From: Desulfobacterales bacterium
GTDB lineage: Bacteria > Desulfobacterota > Desulfobacteria > Desulfobacterales > C00003060
DNA: 35,248 nt
Direction: 5' to 3'
Assembly (NCBI GenBank): GCA_013375395.1
Contig: JABXJW010000012.1
Location: 1-35,248, forward strand
In this document: positions 9,815 to 19,155 of the stretch, piece after piece
Layout of the letters: each line of letters starts with the position of its first letter
How positions within the stretch are numbered: the first letter of the stretch is position 1
Made by a program: the position numbers and the translations under genes
Notes under the pieces: generated by a model
The model's database searches: none
The model's input: the letters and a program-made list of their open reading frames with translations, nothing else
Told to the model about the DNA's origin: nothing

Positions 9815-9861
9815 CTGTCACCGAAATCTGCGAATGCTGCTTTCAAGCAGTGCAGCGCATG

Positions 9862-10959
9862 CTACAGCCTGGTATTAAGCCGTCCGGCAATCGGAACTAT
9901 TGCCATAAAGACAATATTTGGCAACCATGCTCCCAGCAAAGGACCAACCATTTCCCGGCGAATCAACCTCTCTCCTGAAAGCATTAGCAAATAATAAAGC
10001 ATTATGAACAAAGTCCCCCACACCACCCCGGCGAAACTCCTGCTGGCTTTTGTCCTTAAACCCACAAACATTCCAATGATTCCCATGAAAATGCAGCCAA
10101 CCGGAAGTGAAAACTTGCGGTGGAGGATGTAAAGGTACTCCAGTTGATCACGTCTGCTATGACTCAACTCCCGTATCTTTTCCAATAACTCATCCAGATA
10201 ATACTCCTTTTTGACGAGACCAAAACCGGAAACAGATGACTCCGGCAGTGCAGCCGCAACGAAATCATAATATAAGAAGTGGATGAAATCAAGTTGCATA
10301 TCCCGCTCATCTTTGTATTGCACAGTTCCGTTCTTGAGATTGAACACAGGTCTGCCGTCATCTTCTCTCACAAAAACGGTTCCCTCTTTAGCTGTAATGA
10401 CGTAGGGCAAGTCTTTGTCGATCGTGTTGTAAATGAATATGCCTTTCATGTTCTGGTCACTCGGTGAGTTCGTATTCACATAGATTAGAATATCATCAGA
10501 CAGGCGGCTAAAAGTCTTTTCTCTTTGAATGGCAATTATACCCTTTCGTGCAATCTTCAGCAATGTCTCGCGGGAAGCATGATTTGTCCACGGCAATACG
10601 TAAATCATTAACAAATTGGTGATAATATATATTACAGCACAAACCGCCAATACAGGGCGTATCATAGGCATGATGCCTATGCCGGCTGCCTTCAATGCCA
10701 ATATTTCGTTATTAACGGAAAGCTTGCCGAAAGTAACTATAACGGAAAAAAAAAGAGCAATTGGAATGGCAGTAGTCACAAAAAACGGCATCACGAGAAA
10801 AAACAGCTTGATTATGTCCCAAACACCAATCCCCTTTACCATTACAAAGCTCGTCAATTCAAGAATGTTGCCTGAAAGCATTGTGAAGGTGACAATTATG
10901 AGAGCCAGGGAGAAGGAGTGTATTATTTCTGTGACAATGTATTTGCCAACAATTCTCAT
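9862..10959 (-). CDS. lptF: LPS export permease, LptF/LptG family (LptF position)
   Basis: IVGKYIVTEIIHSF..., VTFGKLSVNNEILALKAAGIG, RKFSLPVGCIFMGIIGMFVGLR. Confidence 0.92.
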   Translation of the reverse strand: MRIVGKYIVTEIIHSFSLALIIVTFTMLSGNILELTSFVMVKGIGVWDIIKLFFLVMPFFVTTAIPIALFFSVIVTFGKLSVNNEILALKAAGIGIMPMIRPVLAVCAVIYIITNLLMIYVLPWTNHASRETLLKIARKGIIAIQREKTFSRLSDDILIYVNTNSPSDQNMKGIFIYNTIDKDLPYVITAKEGTVFVREDDGRPVFNLKNGTVQYKDERDMQLDFIHFLYYDFVAAALPESSVSGFGLVKKEYYLDELLEKIRELSHSRRDQLEYLYILHRKFSLPVGCIFMGIIGMFVGLRTKASRSFAGVVWGTLFIMLYYLLMLSGERLIRREMVGPLLGAWLPNIVFMAIVPIAGRLNTRL

Positions 10960-12113
10960 GAACCTGATGGTCTTATGCGAGGCGGATTAGCCGGCTGCGT
11001 GCCCGAAAAATTGCGGTCATTCTCAATCCTATCTGGATACCGGTGAAAGAAGTCCCCCCATTTGGAGTTAAACCTGATAGTCTCTTGAATCCTTTTTCCC
11101 ACAAACCGCCACCACACATAATCATGATAGATAAAAGAGGCTATCACAAAGGCATAAACCAGGGGGGTGCGAAAAAACAGCTTTTGCGCCCTCTTGAGCG
11201 GACCGAACCACAAGGCCCGCCCAAACCTGCTGGCAAAGTTATGACCCACGCAGCATCTCATATTCTCCCCGCTTACGTCTTCACCGACTACTTCAATCTC
11301 TTCGGGCACGCCCTTGCCGAGGCCCTGCTCATGAGCCAGTCGGATATATCTTATGGACAGGGGATCAAAGCCCATGAGCTTCGCTGAAACGGCGTCGATG
11401 GCCACGCTGTCAGTGCCGGCCAGCATATAATCCTTTTCTATCGGGATCATGGTTCTGGGGCCAGGCCCACTTCCTATCAGGGTGCCGTCCATTACCGTGA
11501 ATATCCCGGCGTGAATTTCTTTTTGTATAGCTAGAAGATCAACCAAAGTCTCATGAATCACGGTATGGGTATAATGCCTCCTGGTATTGAGCAGGCCGCC
11601 AAAAGCATTTTTCATCGCGCCGGTGGTTGTTGTATAAATGTGGCATTTGACTGTTGGGAGATGGACGATATTTTTTTTCATAAAGTATTCCGGGATGCGT
11701 ATTCCTTCGGGATATATCTTGTCGAGTGCGAGCATTTTACTTTTTGGCTTGTATTCTACCCACTTGATGTCATCTGGCTTGAAATTATACCTTTCCCGAA
11801 CTGAATATTTTCTATATATGAAATCAAGCTTGTTTAGCTTGCCTCCCTTTACCGGATCTGTCACTACGGTGTTATTGTGAACGGCTGCCAGATCGCTAAA
11901 ACCGCCCTTTCTTAGGGCCAATATCGTCCCCTCCAGTTGCCACGGCGTGGTATTGGCGCTCAAGAAAGGAAAATGCCACGAGATATTGTCCTTTAGTATA
12001 GTGGTCGTGTTTGGATCAAGACAACTCCGGTACCCCGCCATTTCCATTAATCTTTCAACGTCTTCAAAGACAGTTTCAGGCCTGGTCTTTATGACAGCTA
12101 CTTTTGATCTCAA
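10956..12113 (-). CDS. DUF362 domain protein
   Basis: NIVHLPTVKCHIYTTTTGAMKNAFGGLL is a DUF362 hallmark. The track start at 12164 overlaps the UbiA gene; a TTG at 12113 preceded by GGGAGA is the better start. Confidence 0.85.
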   Translation of the reverse strand: MRSKVAVIKTRPETVFEDVERLMEMAGYRSCLDPNTTTILKDNISWHFPFLSANTTPWQLEGTILALRKGGFSDLAAVHNNTVVTDPVKGGKLNKLDFIYRKYSVRERYNFKPDDIKWVEYKPKSKMLALDKIYPEGIRIPEYFMKKNIVHLPTVKCHIYTTTTGAMKNAFGGLLNTRRHYTHTVIHETLVDLLAIQKEIHAGIFTVMDGTLIGSGPGPRTMIPIEKDYMLAGTDSVAIDAVSAKLMGFDPLSIRYIRLAHEQGLGKGVPEEIEVVGEDVSGENMRCCVGHNFASRFGRALWFGPLKRAQKLFFRTPLVYAFVIASFIYHDYVWWRFVGKRIQETIRFNSKWGDFFHRYPDRIENDRNFSGTQPANPPRIRPSGS

Positions 12114-12115
12114 GA

Positions 12116-12997
12116 TTATCTCCCATAAACGATAACAAGGACTGTGACCCCCCATATGAGGCAATTTATCAAAAAAGGAGGGTCTGAAAAAAAGGTGTCT
12201 GTTGGATTGCCACTGTGGCCCTTTTGATAAATAATGTATAGATAACGAAAAATGCCGTAAAGCACAAAAACCGATGTAAATATCAGCTTCCTGGTCCCAA
12301 ACTTGGCGACAGTCTCCTGGGCCAGGGTATAAAGGATATAAGAGATAAGGGTTGCCGCCGTCACTATGGCGATCATCTGGTCCAAAAACCTGATGCTATA
12401 ATCTTCCAGAACTTGCCTGGTGGTTTTTCCGCTGCTTGCTACCAACAACAGTTCCTGCCTCCTCTTGCAAAACCCCAGGAAAAGAGAAATGGTGATGGTG
12501 CATATGATCAACCAGTCGGACGGAGTAACCCCGGCGAGGCTGCATCCCGCCAGCACCCTTATCACAAAACCGGCAGCAATACTCATAACATCTATGATTA
12601 CAACATCTTTGAGCTTCACGGAATAGAGCATATTCACAAGTATATAGGTTAGTACCCATAAACCAAATCCTTTTCCGAGATGTAGAGAAAGTGTGATTAC
12701 AGTGACCATGATTATTATGGCGAAAAAAAGAGCGACCCCACCCTTTAAACGCCCAGAGGGAATCGGCCTGTTGGCTTTTTGCGGGTGGAGCTTGTCTTTT
12801 TCAACGTCCCTCAAATCATTGAAAAGATATACGGCGCTTGCACCGAAGGAAAAGAGGATGAATCCGGCCAGCAACGTTGCCAACACTTCCGTCATCAACA
12901 GCCTTTCGCCAAAGACGGCTCCCGCAAAGATAAAGGTGTTCTTTATCCACTCCCTTGGCCTTAACGCTTCCAGAAGAGCTGTCACCTGTTTGGTCAT
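12116..12997 (-). CDS. UbiA-family prenyltransferase, decaprenyl-phosphate phosphoribosyltransferase-like
   Basis: LRPREWIKNTFIFAGAVFG, YLFNDLRDVEKDKLHPQKANRPIPSG (NDxxDxxxD); likely start MTKQVTALL at 12997. Confidence 0.87.
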   Translation of the reverse strand: MTKQVTALLEALRPREWIKNTFIFAGAVFGERLLMTEVLATLLAGFILFSFGASAVYLFNDLRDVEKDKLHPQKANRPIPSGRLKGGVALFFAIIIMVTVITLSLHLGKGFGLWVLTYILVNMLYSVKLKDVVIIDVMSIAAGFVIRVLAGCSLAGVTPSDWLIICTITISLFLGFCKRRQELLLVASSGKTTRQVLEDYSIRFLDQMIAIVTAATLISYILYTLAQETVAKFGTRKLIFTSVFVLYGIFRYLYIIYQKGHSGNPTDTFFSDPPFLINCLIWGVTVLVIVYGR

Positions 12998-13166
12998 ATT
13001 AAAGTTTGTTCCCTCGAAAATTCTTCCCCAAAGAATAGTAAAAGATGCGAACAACCCTTCCATTTTTCACTATCTTTGATGCCGGAGAATTTGCATCACC
13101 CTTGGACCTGCGGCATCCTCGACTTTCACTATACAAGGGTTACCCCATCTTGCTCGGCATTTTTTG

Positions 13167-13802
13167 TCACTCTGGATAGGAGGAAAGATCTTGCCCGGAT
13201 TGGTCCCCCTTCTTTTTAAAACATCTACCTACAAGCTTGAGTAGCCAAACTGCTGAGATCCCGCATAACGTTCCCACCATTGCCCCAAATAAAACATCCG
13301 CGGGGTAATGGGCTCCCAGATACACCCTGGAATAGGCGACCATTGCAGCCGCCAAGTATAAGAACGGCCACCACTTCCGGTAGTAATAGCTTAGCAGCAA
13401 TGAGGCTGCAAATATGTTGGTAGCATGGCAGGAAGGCAAGGAATAAGAATGTTCTACGACGGGCTCCTTCAATCCTCGCGTGATGCTCCAGTCTCCGGTC
13501 CTATTATGATAACAACGCACATCTGACAATGCATCGTAAGGTCTCGGGCGGCCGAAAAAGGGTTTGAGAAGATCATAGCTGACCCATTCAGAAAAACCAA
13601 TCAGCAAAACAATTCCTAGAGCCAACGAGCGCGGCTTGAAGCCTTTCCTGGTGATCAGAAAGAGCCAGAACAGACCAAATGGGATGTAAAAATACTTGAG
13701 GCCGGAGACTACCGGCATCAAAGCATCAAAAAATACATTCTGCCCGGACCTGTTTATCAAATAGAAAAGAGCTATGTCCAATTTTTTTACGAACTGCCAC
13801 AT
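13167..13802 (-). CDS. PAP2-family membrane phosphatase
   Basis: KPFFGRPRP, SLPSCHATN (PSCH variant), SRVYLGAHYPAD. Confidence 0.9.
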   Translation of the reverse strand: MWQFVKKLDIALFYLINRSGQNVFFDALMPVVSGLKYFYIPFGLFWLFLITRKGFKPRSLALGIVLLIGFSEWVSYDLLKPFFGRPRPYDALSDVRCYHNRTGDWSITRGLKEPVVEHSYSLPSCHATNIFAASLLLSYYYRKWWPFLYLAAAMVAYSRVYLGAHYPADVLFGAMVGTLCGISAVWLLKLVGRCFKKKGDQSGQDLSSYPE

Positions 13803-13845
13803 GGCCTTTTGAACAAAGGATTTAGGTGTAGATGTTTTCTCACGC

Positions 13846-15678
13846 TCAGAGCATTCTTTTCAGGTGGTGACCGTCCTTGTTGTTTTCGAACTGCATCTCG
13901 TAAAGCTTGCAGTATTCACCGTTCAAGGCGAGTAGGTCTTCGTGTTTCCCATGCTCCACTATCCTGCCGTCTACGATGACGATGATCCGGTCGGCGTTCC
14001 GGATAGTTGAGAGCCTGTGGGCGATCACAAAGGTCGTTCGACTCTTCATGAGGTTTTCAAGGGCCTGCTGAACCACAAGTTCCGACTCTGTATCCAGTGA
14101 CGAGGTGGCTTCGTCCAGGATCAGGATGGGAGCATTTTTCAAAAGCGCGCGGGCAATGCAAATGCGCTGCCTCTCACCTCCGGAAAGCCGGCCCCCGCGC
14201 TCGCCAACCACTGTATCGAAGTTGTCGGGAAAACTCTGGATGAAATCATAAGCATGTGCGGCCTTGGCAGCTTCGATGATGTCGGATTCCGAGGCATCAG
14301 GATTGCCATAAGCAATATTGCTTCGAATAGTGTCGTTAAAAAGAATTGGATCCTGCGTCACAATGCCTACCTGATCGCGAAGTGATTTGATAGTTACATC
14401 CCGGATATCATGTCCGTCAACGAAGATGGCCCCTTCGGTTACATCGTAGAAGCGAGGAATCAAATTCACCAAGGTGGTCTTACCACCGCCGCTCGTGCCC
14501 ACCAAGGCAATGATTTCGTTGCTTTTGACCTCAAGTTTGATATTTTTCAGCACCATCTGGTCCTGGTACTTGAAAGAGACCTCTTGAAAAACCACTGGGT
14601 GATGCCTCGGCTTGAGATCCACGGCATTTTCACGATCTAGAATATCCGACTCAGTATCGAGGATGTCATAGATTCGAACTGCCGCAGCCAGCCCTTCCTG
14701 GATGACATTGTTCAGTGCACTGACCTTCTTGACAGGCTGATACAACATGATGAGCGCTGCCATAAAAGAAAAAAAAGTTCCGGGTGTCGATGTCCCCATA
14801 ATTACCTTGTATCCTCCGTACCAAATAATAAAGGTAATACCAATGCCACCCAGCAATTCCATAACGGGCGAGGACATGGATTTGACTGCTACGGCCTTCA
14901 TTTCGTACTTAAACAAGTGAACGGTTTTTTCAAAAAAACGCCTGTTTTCATGCTGTTCCATTCCAAATGCCTTTACGATTCCAGTGCCGGTAAAGGTCTC
15001 GTGGAGGAAGGAGCTCATATCGGCAATGGCTTCCTGGCATCGGGTACTCAAATGCCGCGCTCGCCTGCCGAATTTCACAATAGGCACTACAGCCACAGGA
15101 AAGACAATGATTGCAATCAAGGCCAGCTTCCAGTCGCGGTAAAAGATAACGAACAGCAAGCCTACGACTGTAAAGCAATCTTTTAGCACCCCTGTAACAG
15201 CATCGGATACCATCCCTTTAAGCCTATTGACATCATTGATAATCCGAGCCAGAAGGGTCCCGGTATCATGTTTATGGAAAAAGGACAATGGCAACATCTG
15301 AATGTGGCTGTAAAGCTCATCCCGTAATCGCTTGATAATGCTGTGCCCCACATAATTCATCAAGTATGCCTGTCCAAAGTAAGCAACCCCTCTCAACAGG
15401 TAGAGTACCATGATGGCAAGGGGAAGGAGCTTTAACATCTTCAGGTCTTTTTTAAAAAAGATTTCGTCCAGCACGGGCTTTACCAGATAGGCTGTCGCTG
15501 AAGTAAGAGATGCCACTACTATCATAAGAAACATTGCCGCGAGCAGACGAATCCAGTGTGATTTTACAATCGTCAAAATCCGCCGGTATATCTTTGACAG
15601 ATCCGCGCTACTGCCTTTTTTTGCAGCCATGCTACCCACAAAATAGGAAGAGATTGAAACCAAGGGGCTTCGCCCCAA
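13846..15678 (-). CDS. msbA: Lipid A export ABC transporter, ATP-binding/permease; likely start MAAKKGSS at ~15630
   Basis: TM domain plus GTSGGGKTTLVNLIPRFYD, LSGGERQRICIARALLKNAPILILDEATSSLD; context with lpxB. Confidence 0.95.
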   Translation of the reverse strand: MGRSPLVSISSYFVGSMAAKKGSSADLSKIYRRILTIVKSHWIRLLAAMFLMIVVASLTSATAYLVKPVLDEIFFKKDLKMLKLLPLAIMVLYLLRGVAYFGQAYLMNYVGHSIIKRLRDELYSHIQMLPLSFFHKHDTGTLLARIINDVNRLKGMVSDAVTGVLKDCFTVVGLLFVIFYRDWKLALIAIIVFPVAVVPIVKFGRRARHLSTRCQEAIADMSSFLHETFTGTGIVKAFGMEQHENRRFFEKTVHLFKYEMKAVAVKSMSSPVMELLGGIGITFIIWYGGYKVIMGTSTPGTFFSFMAALIMLYQPVKKVSALNNVIQEGLAAAVRIYDILDTESDILDRENAVDLKPRHHPVVFQEVSFKYQDQMVLKNIKLEVKSNEIIALVGTSGGGKTTLVNLIPRFYDVTEGAIFVDGHDIRDVTIKSLRDQVGIVTQDPILFNDTIRSNIAYGNPDASESDIIEAAKAAHAYDFIQSFPDNFDTVVGERGGRLSGGERQRICIARALLKNAPILILDEATSSLDTESELVVQQALENLMKSRTTFVIAHRLSTIRNADRIIVIVDGRIVEHGKHEDLLALNGEYCKLYEMQFENNKDGHHLKRML

Positions 15679-15852
15679 TCTTACTGCCTGCTACCCCGGT
15701 CCTCCCTGGCCCGGACCTGGTCTTCAAGGGCGACCGCTTGTTTCGCGGACGTCGTGCCAGGGCGGGCCAACACTCCATAATAAATGGCATAAAACGGTTG
15801 CCACTACACTAAAAGGCATATGAGTTCAATATGTCGCAGAACTCTCGAAATT

Positions 15853-16100
15853 TCAGTCCGTTGTGTGACCATAGCACTGGTCCACAGCTCTTGTGATCCG
15901 ATTGATCTCCTCTTCGAGCATTGCACGATAAACCTCTTGAGTCTCTCCACCGGCTTTTGGAGGGACTGCAATAGGCGTGCCGTGAGGTGGACCCCCTGAC
16001 AATCTCGTGGCCATGGCGTTTGAGTATCTGTGCCATGATCTCCCCGTCCTTTCCAAGCCAGCCGACCAGCCACCACTTGAATCTAACCCGTATGGGGTCT
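15853..16100 (-). pseudogene. Remnant of a DUF374 (PF04028-type) lysophospholipid acyltransferase-like gene with internal deletions
   Basis: Frame 1: VRFKWWLVGWLG|KDGEIMAQILKRHGHEIVRGSTSRH (family: FKWW.., SRDGEI...RGSSSRGG). A second frame continues HGTPIAVPPKAGGETQEVYRAMLEEEINRITRAVD, like the family C-terminus; the intervening region is missing. Confidence 0.75.
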
Positions 16101-16133
16101 ACCCGGTTTGTTGGATTCATTCCGTTTGTTGGG

Positions 16134-17276
16134 TTATTTATGGTTGCCTGAAAGTAATCTGATGGCCACCTTTGCAGCTTGCTCCGAGGCTCCTGGATCG
16201 CCCAGGCTCTGTGCAACGCGGCACAGCTGTTTTCGCATCTCGGCCAGCATGTTCTCGTCTCCAAGCATCTGCAAGGCATGGATGGCAATATTTTCGGCTG
16301 ATGCTTCGCGCTGAATCAACTCCGGCACTACAGCCTTCCCGGCCACCAGGTTGACCAGGCCAATATGTTTTACGCGAACCAGGCATCTCCCAAGCCAGTA
16401 ACTGATAGGCGACATCTTATACACGATGATCATAGGGGCGCCTGCTATGGCCGCCTCCAGTGTCACGGTGCCGGAGGCCGTTATGACCAAAGAAGCCTCA
16501 GCCAATATATCTTGCAGCCTGTCTGACAGGATAAAAACCTTCGCAGCGGCGCCCTCAACGATAGTCTCAACAAAGGCCCTGTCCACCGAAGAGGCCACAG
16601 GTACGGCAAAACGGGCGCCCGGGATACGTTCCGACAGAATCTCCGCCACCAGTAACATGGTGGGCAGGAGGCGTGTAACCTCCTCGTTGCGGCTGCCGGG
16701 CAGAAGACCGATCAGCAAGCCGTTGCCTCCTATATTTTCGGTTTTCTCCGTGCATCTCCCGGACGTCATGCCGTCCAGCAAGGGATGCCCCACAAAGGTT
16801 ACGGGGACATGCCACTTTTCGTAAAAGGCCGCCTCGAACGGAAAGATCACAACCATGTGATCGACTACTTTCCTAATCTTTTTGACCCTGCCGGTGCGCC
16901 ACGCCCATACCTGAGGACTGATGTAATACATGACCGGGATGCCCAGCTTCTTGGCTTGGGTTGCAACGCGCAGGTTAAAGTCGGGAAAATCGATCACAAT
17001 GAGAAGCCCGGGGCGGTTTTTTTTCAGGTCTTCCTTGGCAACCCTGAGTGCATCCAGAAGGACCCCGAGCTTTGAAAACGCCTCCGAAATACCGACGACC
17101 GCTATTTGAGAATTATCAACCCTTATGCGAACCCCGGCTTGTCGAAGGGCATTGCCGCCTATGCCGAAGAAATCGAGACCCGGCTCCAAAGACTGCATGC
17201 CCCTCACCAGGCGCGCACCATGATTATCGCCGGATGCTTCTCCGGCGATAATCATGACTTTTCGATTTCTATCCAT
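16134..17276 (-). CDS. lpxB: Lipid-A-disaccharide synthase
   Basis: IIAGEASGDNHGARLVRGM, GIGGNALRQAG, VWAWRTGRVKKIRKVVDHMVVIFPFEAAFYEKWHVPVTFVGHPLLD, LLPGSRNEEV. Confidence 0.97.
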   Translation of the reverse strand: MDRNRKVMIIAGEASGDNHGARLVRGMQSLEPGLDFFGIGGNALRQAGVRIRVDNSQIAVVGISEAFSKLGVLLDALRVAKEDLKKNRPGLLIVIDFPDFNLRVATQAKKLGIPVMYYISPQVWAWRTGRVKKIRKVVDHMVVIFPFEAAFYEKWHVPVTFVGHPLLDGMTSGRCTEKTENIGGNGLLIGLLPGSRNEEVTRLLPTMLLVAEILSERIPGARFAVPVASSVDRAFVETIVEGAAAKVFILSDRLQDILAEASLVITASGTVTLEAAIAGAPMIIVYKMSPISYWLGRCLVRVKHIGLVNLVAGKAVVPELIQREASAENIAIHALQMLGDENMLAEMRKQLCRVAQSLGDPGASEQAAKVAIRLLSGNHK

Positions 17277-17351
17277 AGCTTTGCCGTCCGGCAGGACGAA
17301 CCCATCAAATTCTTAGAGAAAAAACTTTGAAACGCTCTTCCCGGTCCAAAC

Positions 17352-18323
17352 CTATGATGTCACCCTCTTTCCGGGAAGCTGTTCATTGGTTGCCTCGATC
17401 TGCTCAATAATCCCATGGGCAACCCGGAGAGCGTTTCGCCCATCACGCGCAGAGACCAACGGCGCCTGCCGATTCCGCACCGACTCAACAAATGATCTAA
17501 GTTCAGCTTCCAAAGAATCGGCCTTTTCAAAGGTTGATTGCTCCATAGATATACCAGGAACAGGAAGTTCCGTCCCCCGGCCATCTTTTCGGAGGACGGT
17601 GATGTCATTGCTTGCATAATCGACGGCGACATAAGTATCTTTTTGAAAGATGCGTATCTTTCGCATATTCTTCATGGAAATGCGGCTGGCGGTCACGTTG
17701 GCGACGCAACCGTTTTCGAAAACCAACCGCGCATTTGCGATGTCCACGCGAGGAGATATGACAGGAACACCCACTGCATGAATGTTCTTAGGTTCGGACT
17801 TGACAAAGTTCAATATGATATCGATGTCATGAATCATCAAATCCAAAACCACGTCCACTTCGGTCCCACGCCCCTTAAAAATACTCAAGCGGTGAGACTC
17901 TATGAACAAGGGACGGTCCACCACGTGCATCAAGGCCACGACCGCAGGATTGAATCGTTCCAGGTGGCCCACCTGGATGATCAGGTCGCGGGAATCGGCA
18001 ATCTTTATTAAGGCGTCAGCTTCCTCAAGTGTCTCTGTTATCGGTTTTTCGATCAGGACATCAACATCATTTTCCAAGAAAACGCGGCTAATGGTAAAAT
18101 GAAGGGGCGTGGGCACTACAACGCTTACCGCATCCACCTGACCGATGAGATCCCTGTAGTCGGCAAAAGATTCCGTCCCAAGCCGTTTTGCAACACTTTC
18201 CGCCCTTTCCGGGACAACATCCACCACTCCAGCCAGCTTAACTCCCTTCATGCCGGCATATTTCTCTGCATGAAACTTTCCAAGATATCCGACTCCCACG
18301 ACTCCTACACGTATTGGTTTCAT
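17352..18323 (-). CDS. Gfo/Idh/MocA-family oxidoreductase (possibly GnnA-like)
   Basis: RVGVVGVGYLGKFHAEKYAGM, LIEKPITETLEEADALI, GHLERFNPAV; located between lpxI/lpxA and lpxB. Confidence 0.92.
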   Translation of the reverse strand: MKPIRVGVVGVGYLGKFHAEKYAGMKGVKLAGVVDVVPERAESVAKRLGTESFADYRDLIGQVDAVSVVVPTPLHFTISRVFLENDVDVLIEKPITETLEEADALIKIADSRDLIIQVGHLERFNPAVVALMHVVDRPLFIESHRLSIFKGRGTEVDVVLDLMIHDIDIILNFVKSEPKNIHAVGVPVISPRVDIANARLVFENGCVANVTASRISMKNMRKIRIFQKDTYVAVDYASNDITVLRKDGRGTELPVPGISMEQSTFEKADSLEAELRSFVESVRNRQAPLVSARDGRNALRVAHGIIEQIEATNEQLPGKRVTS

Positions 18324-18350
18324 AGCGCTCTCAGATTGTTAAGTGCCTAA

Positions 18351-19154
18351 CTATTCCAAAGCCACGATGGCAATCCCATTTTGATCCGCCAGCGCCACCA
18401 TCTCTTCCCTGTCAAAGACCAACGTCTTCCCAGCCTCAACGGCCAAAACCGAAACCCCAACATCGCGCATGGTCTGAATCGTTTTGACACCCACGGCAGG
18501 CATGTCAAATCGCATATCCTGGGTAGGCTTGCTTGCCTTTACAACGACCGTTTTTTCTTTTCCGAGGTTTCCTCCTCGCCTTATAGTAGCATCAGTGCCG
18601 TCAATCGCCTCTACCGCCATCACTGACCCGTTGCGAACCACCACGGTCTGGCCGATATCAAGCCTTCCGATCTCCTTGACTATGTACCATCCGAAACGGA
18701 CATCGGCATCCTCGGATCCGGACGGCTTGCGCCTTGTCCAGCATCCTTTCTGCGCCAGGAGTTTCGGGAGCAAAAAGGTGGAAGCGTGTATGGTGATCCC
18801 TTCTTCTTCCAACTCCCCGGCAAAAGCGCGCAGCAGGCCATCATCCTGCGTGTGGTCCATTGAGGCCAGAACCTTCAGGGCTTTCAGGTCCGGCCAAATA
18901 TCTGAAAACATCTTGGTCTTGGTTATGGCGCCTGCCATCACTGCATCCCTGACGCCATGCCGCCCAAAAAATGCAATGAGCTTTTTGACCTGACCAATCT
19001 TGATCCACTTTATTTCATCCACAAAGGTCTCTAAGCGAGCCTCGGTTTCCCCCACATGGGCTACTGCATAAACCCGCAACCCATTTTGCCGGGCCGCCTT
19101 TGAAAAAATAATGGGAAACTGGCCGCTGCCGGCAATGAGTCCGATTCGTTCCAT
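18351..19154 (-). CDS. lpxI: UDP-2,3-diacylglucosamine pyrophosphatase LpxI (DUF1009)
   Basis: IGLIAGSGQFPIIFSKAARQNGLRVYAVAHVGE; GQTVVVRNGSVMAVEAIDGTDATIRRGG; DMPAVGVKTIQTM. Confidence 0.95.
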   Translation of the reverse strand: MERIGLIAGSGQFPIIFSKAARQNGLRVYAVAHVGETEARLETFVDEIKWIKIGQVKKLIAFFGRHGVRDAVMAGAITKTKMFSDIWPDLKALKVLASMDHTQDDGLLRAFAGELEEEGITIHASTFLLPKLLAQKGCWTRRKPSGSEDADVRFGWYIVKEIGRLDIGQTVVVRNGSVMAVEAIDGTDATIRRGGNLGKEKTVVVKASKPTQDMRFDMPAVGVKTIQTMRDVGVSVLAVEAGKTLVFDREEMVALADQNGIAIVALE

Positions 19155-19155
19155 T

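Noticed and set aside
10616-10990. 124-aa plus-strand ORF opposite lptF
   Set aside because: Antisense shadow of a hydrophobic membrane protein gene; no independent support.
15664-15676. GGGGC-TTC-GCCCC hairpin near the msbA start as a regulatory element
   Set aside because: Short and within the possible N-terminal coding or leader region; could be chance in GC-rich DNA, no supporting signal.
15680-15800. Possible further coding remnant between msbA and the DUF374 relic
   Set aside because: No family recognised in any minus-strand frame.
16426-18993. Long plus-strand ORFs (16426..16824, 17538..18011, 18484..18993)
   Set aside because: Antisense shadows of lpxB, the Gfo/Idh gene and lpxI.
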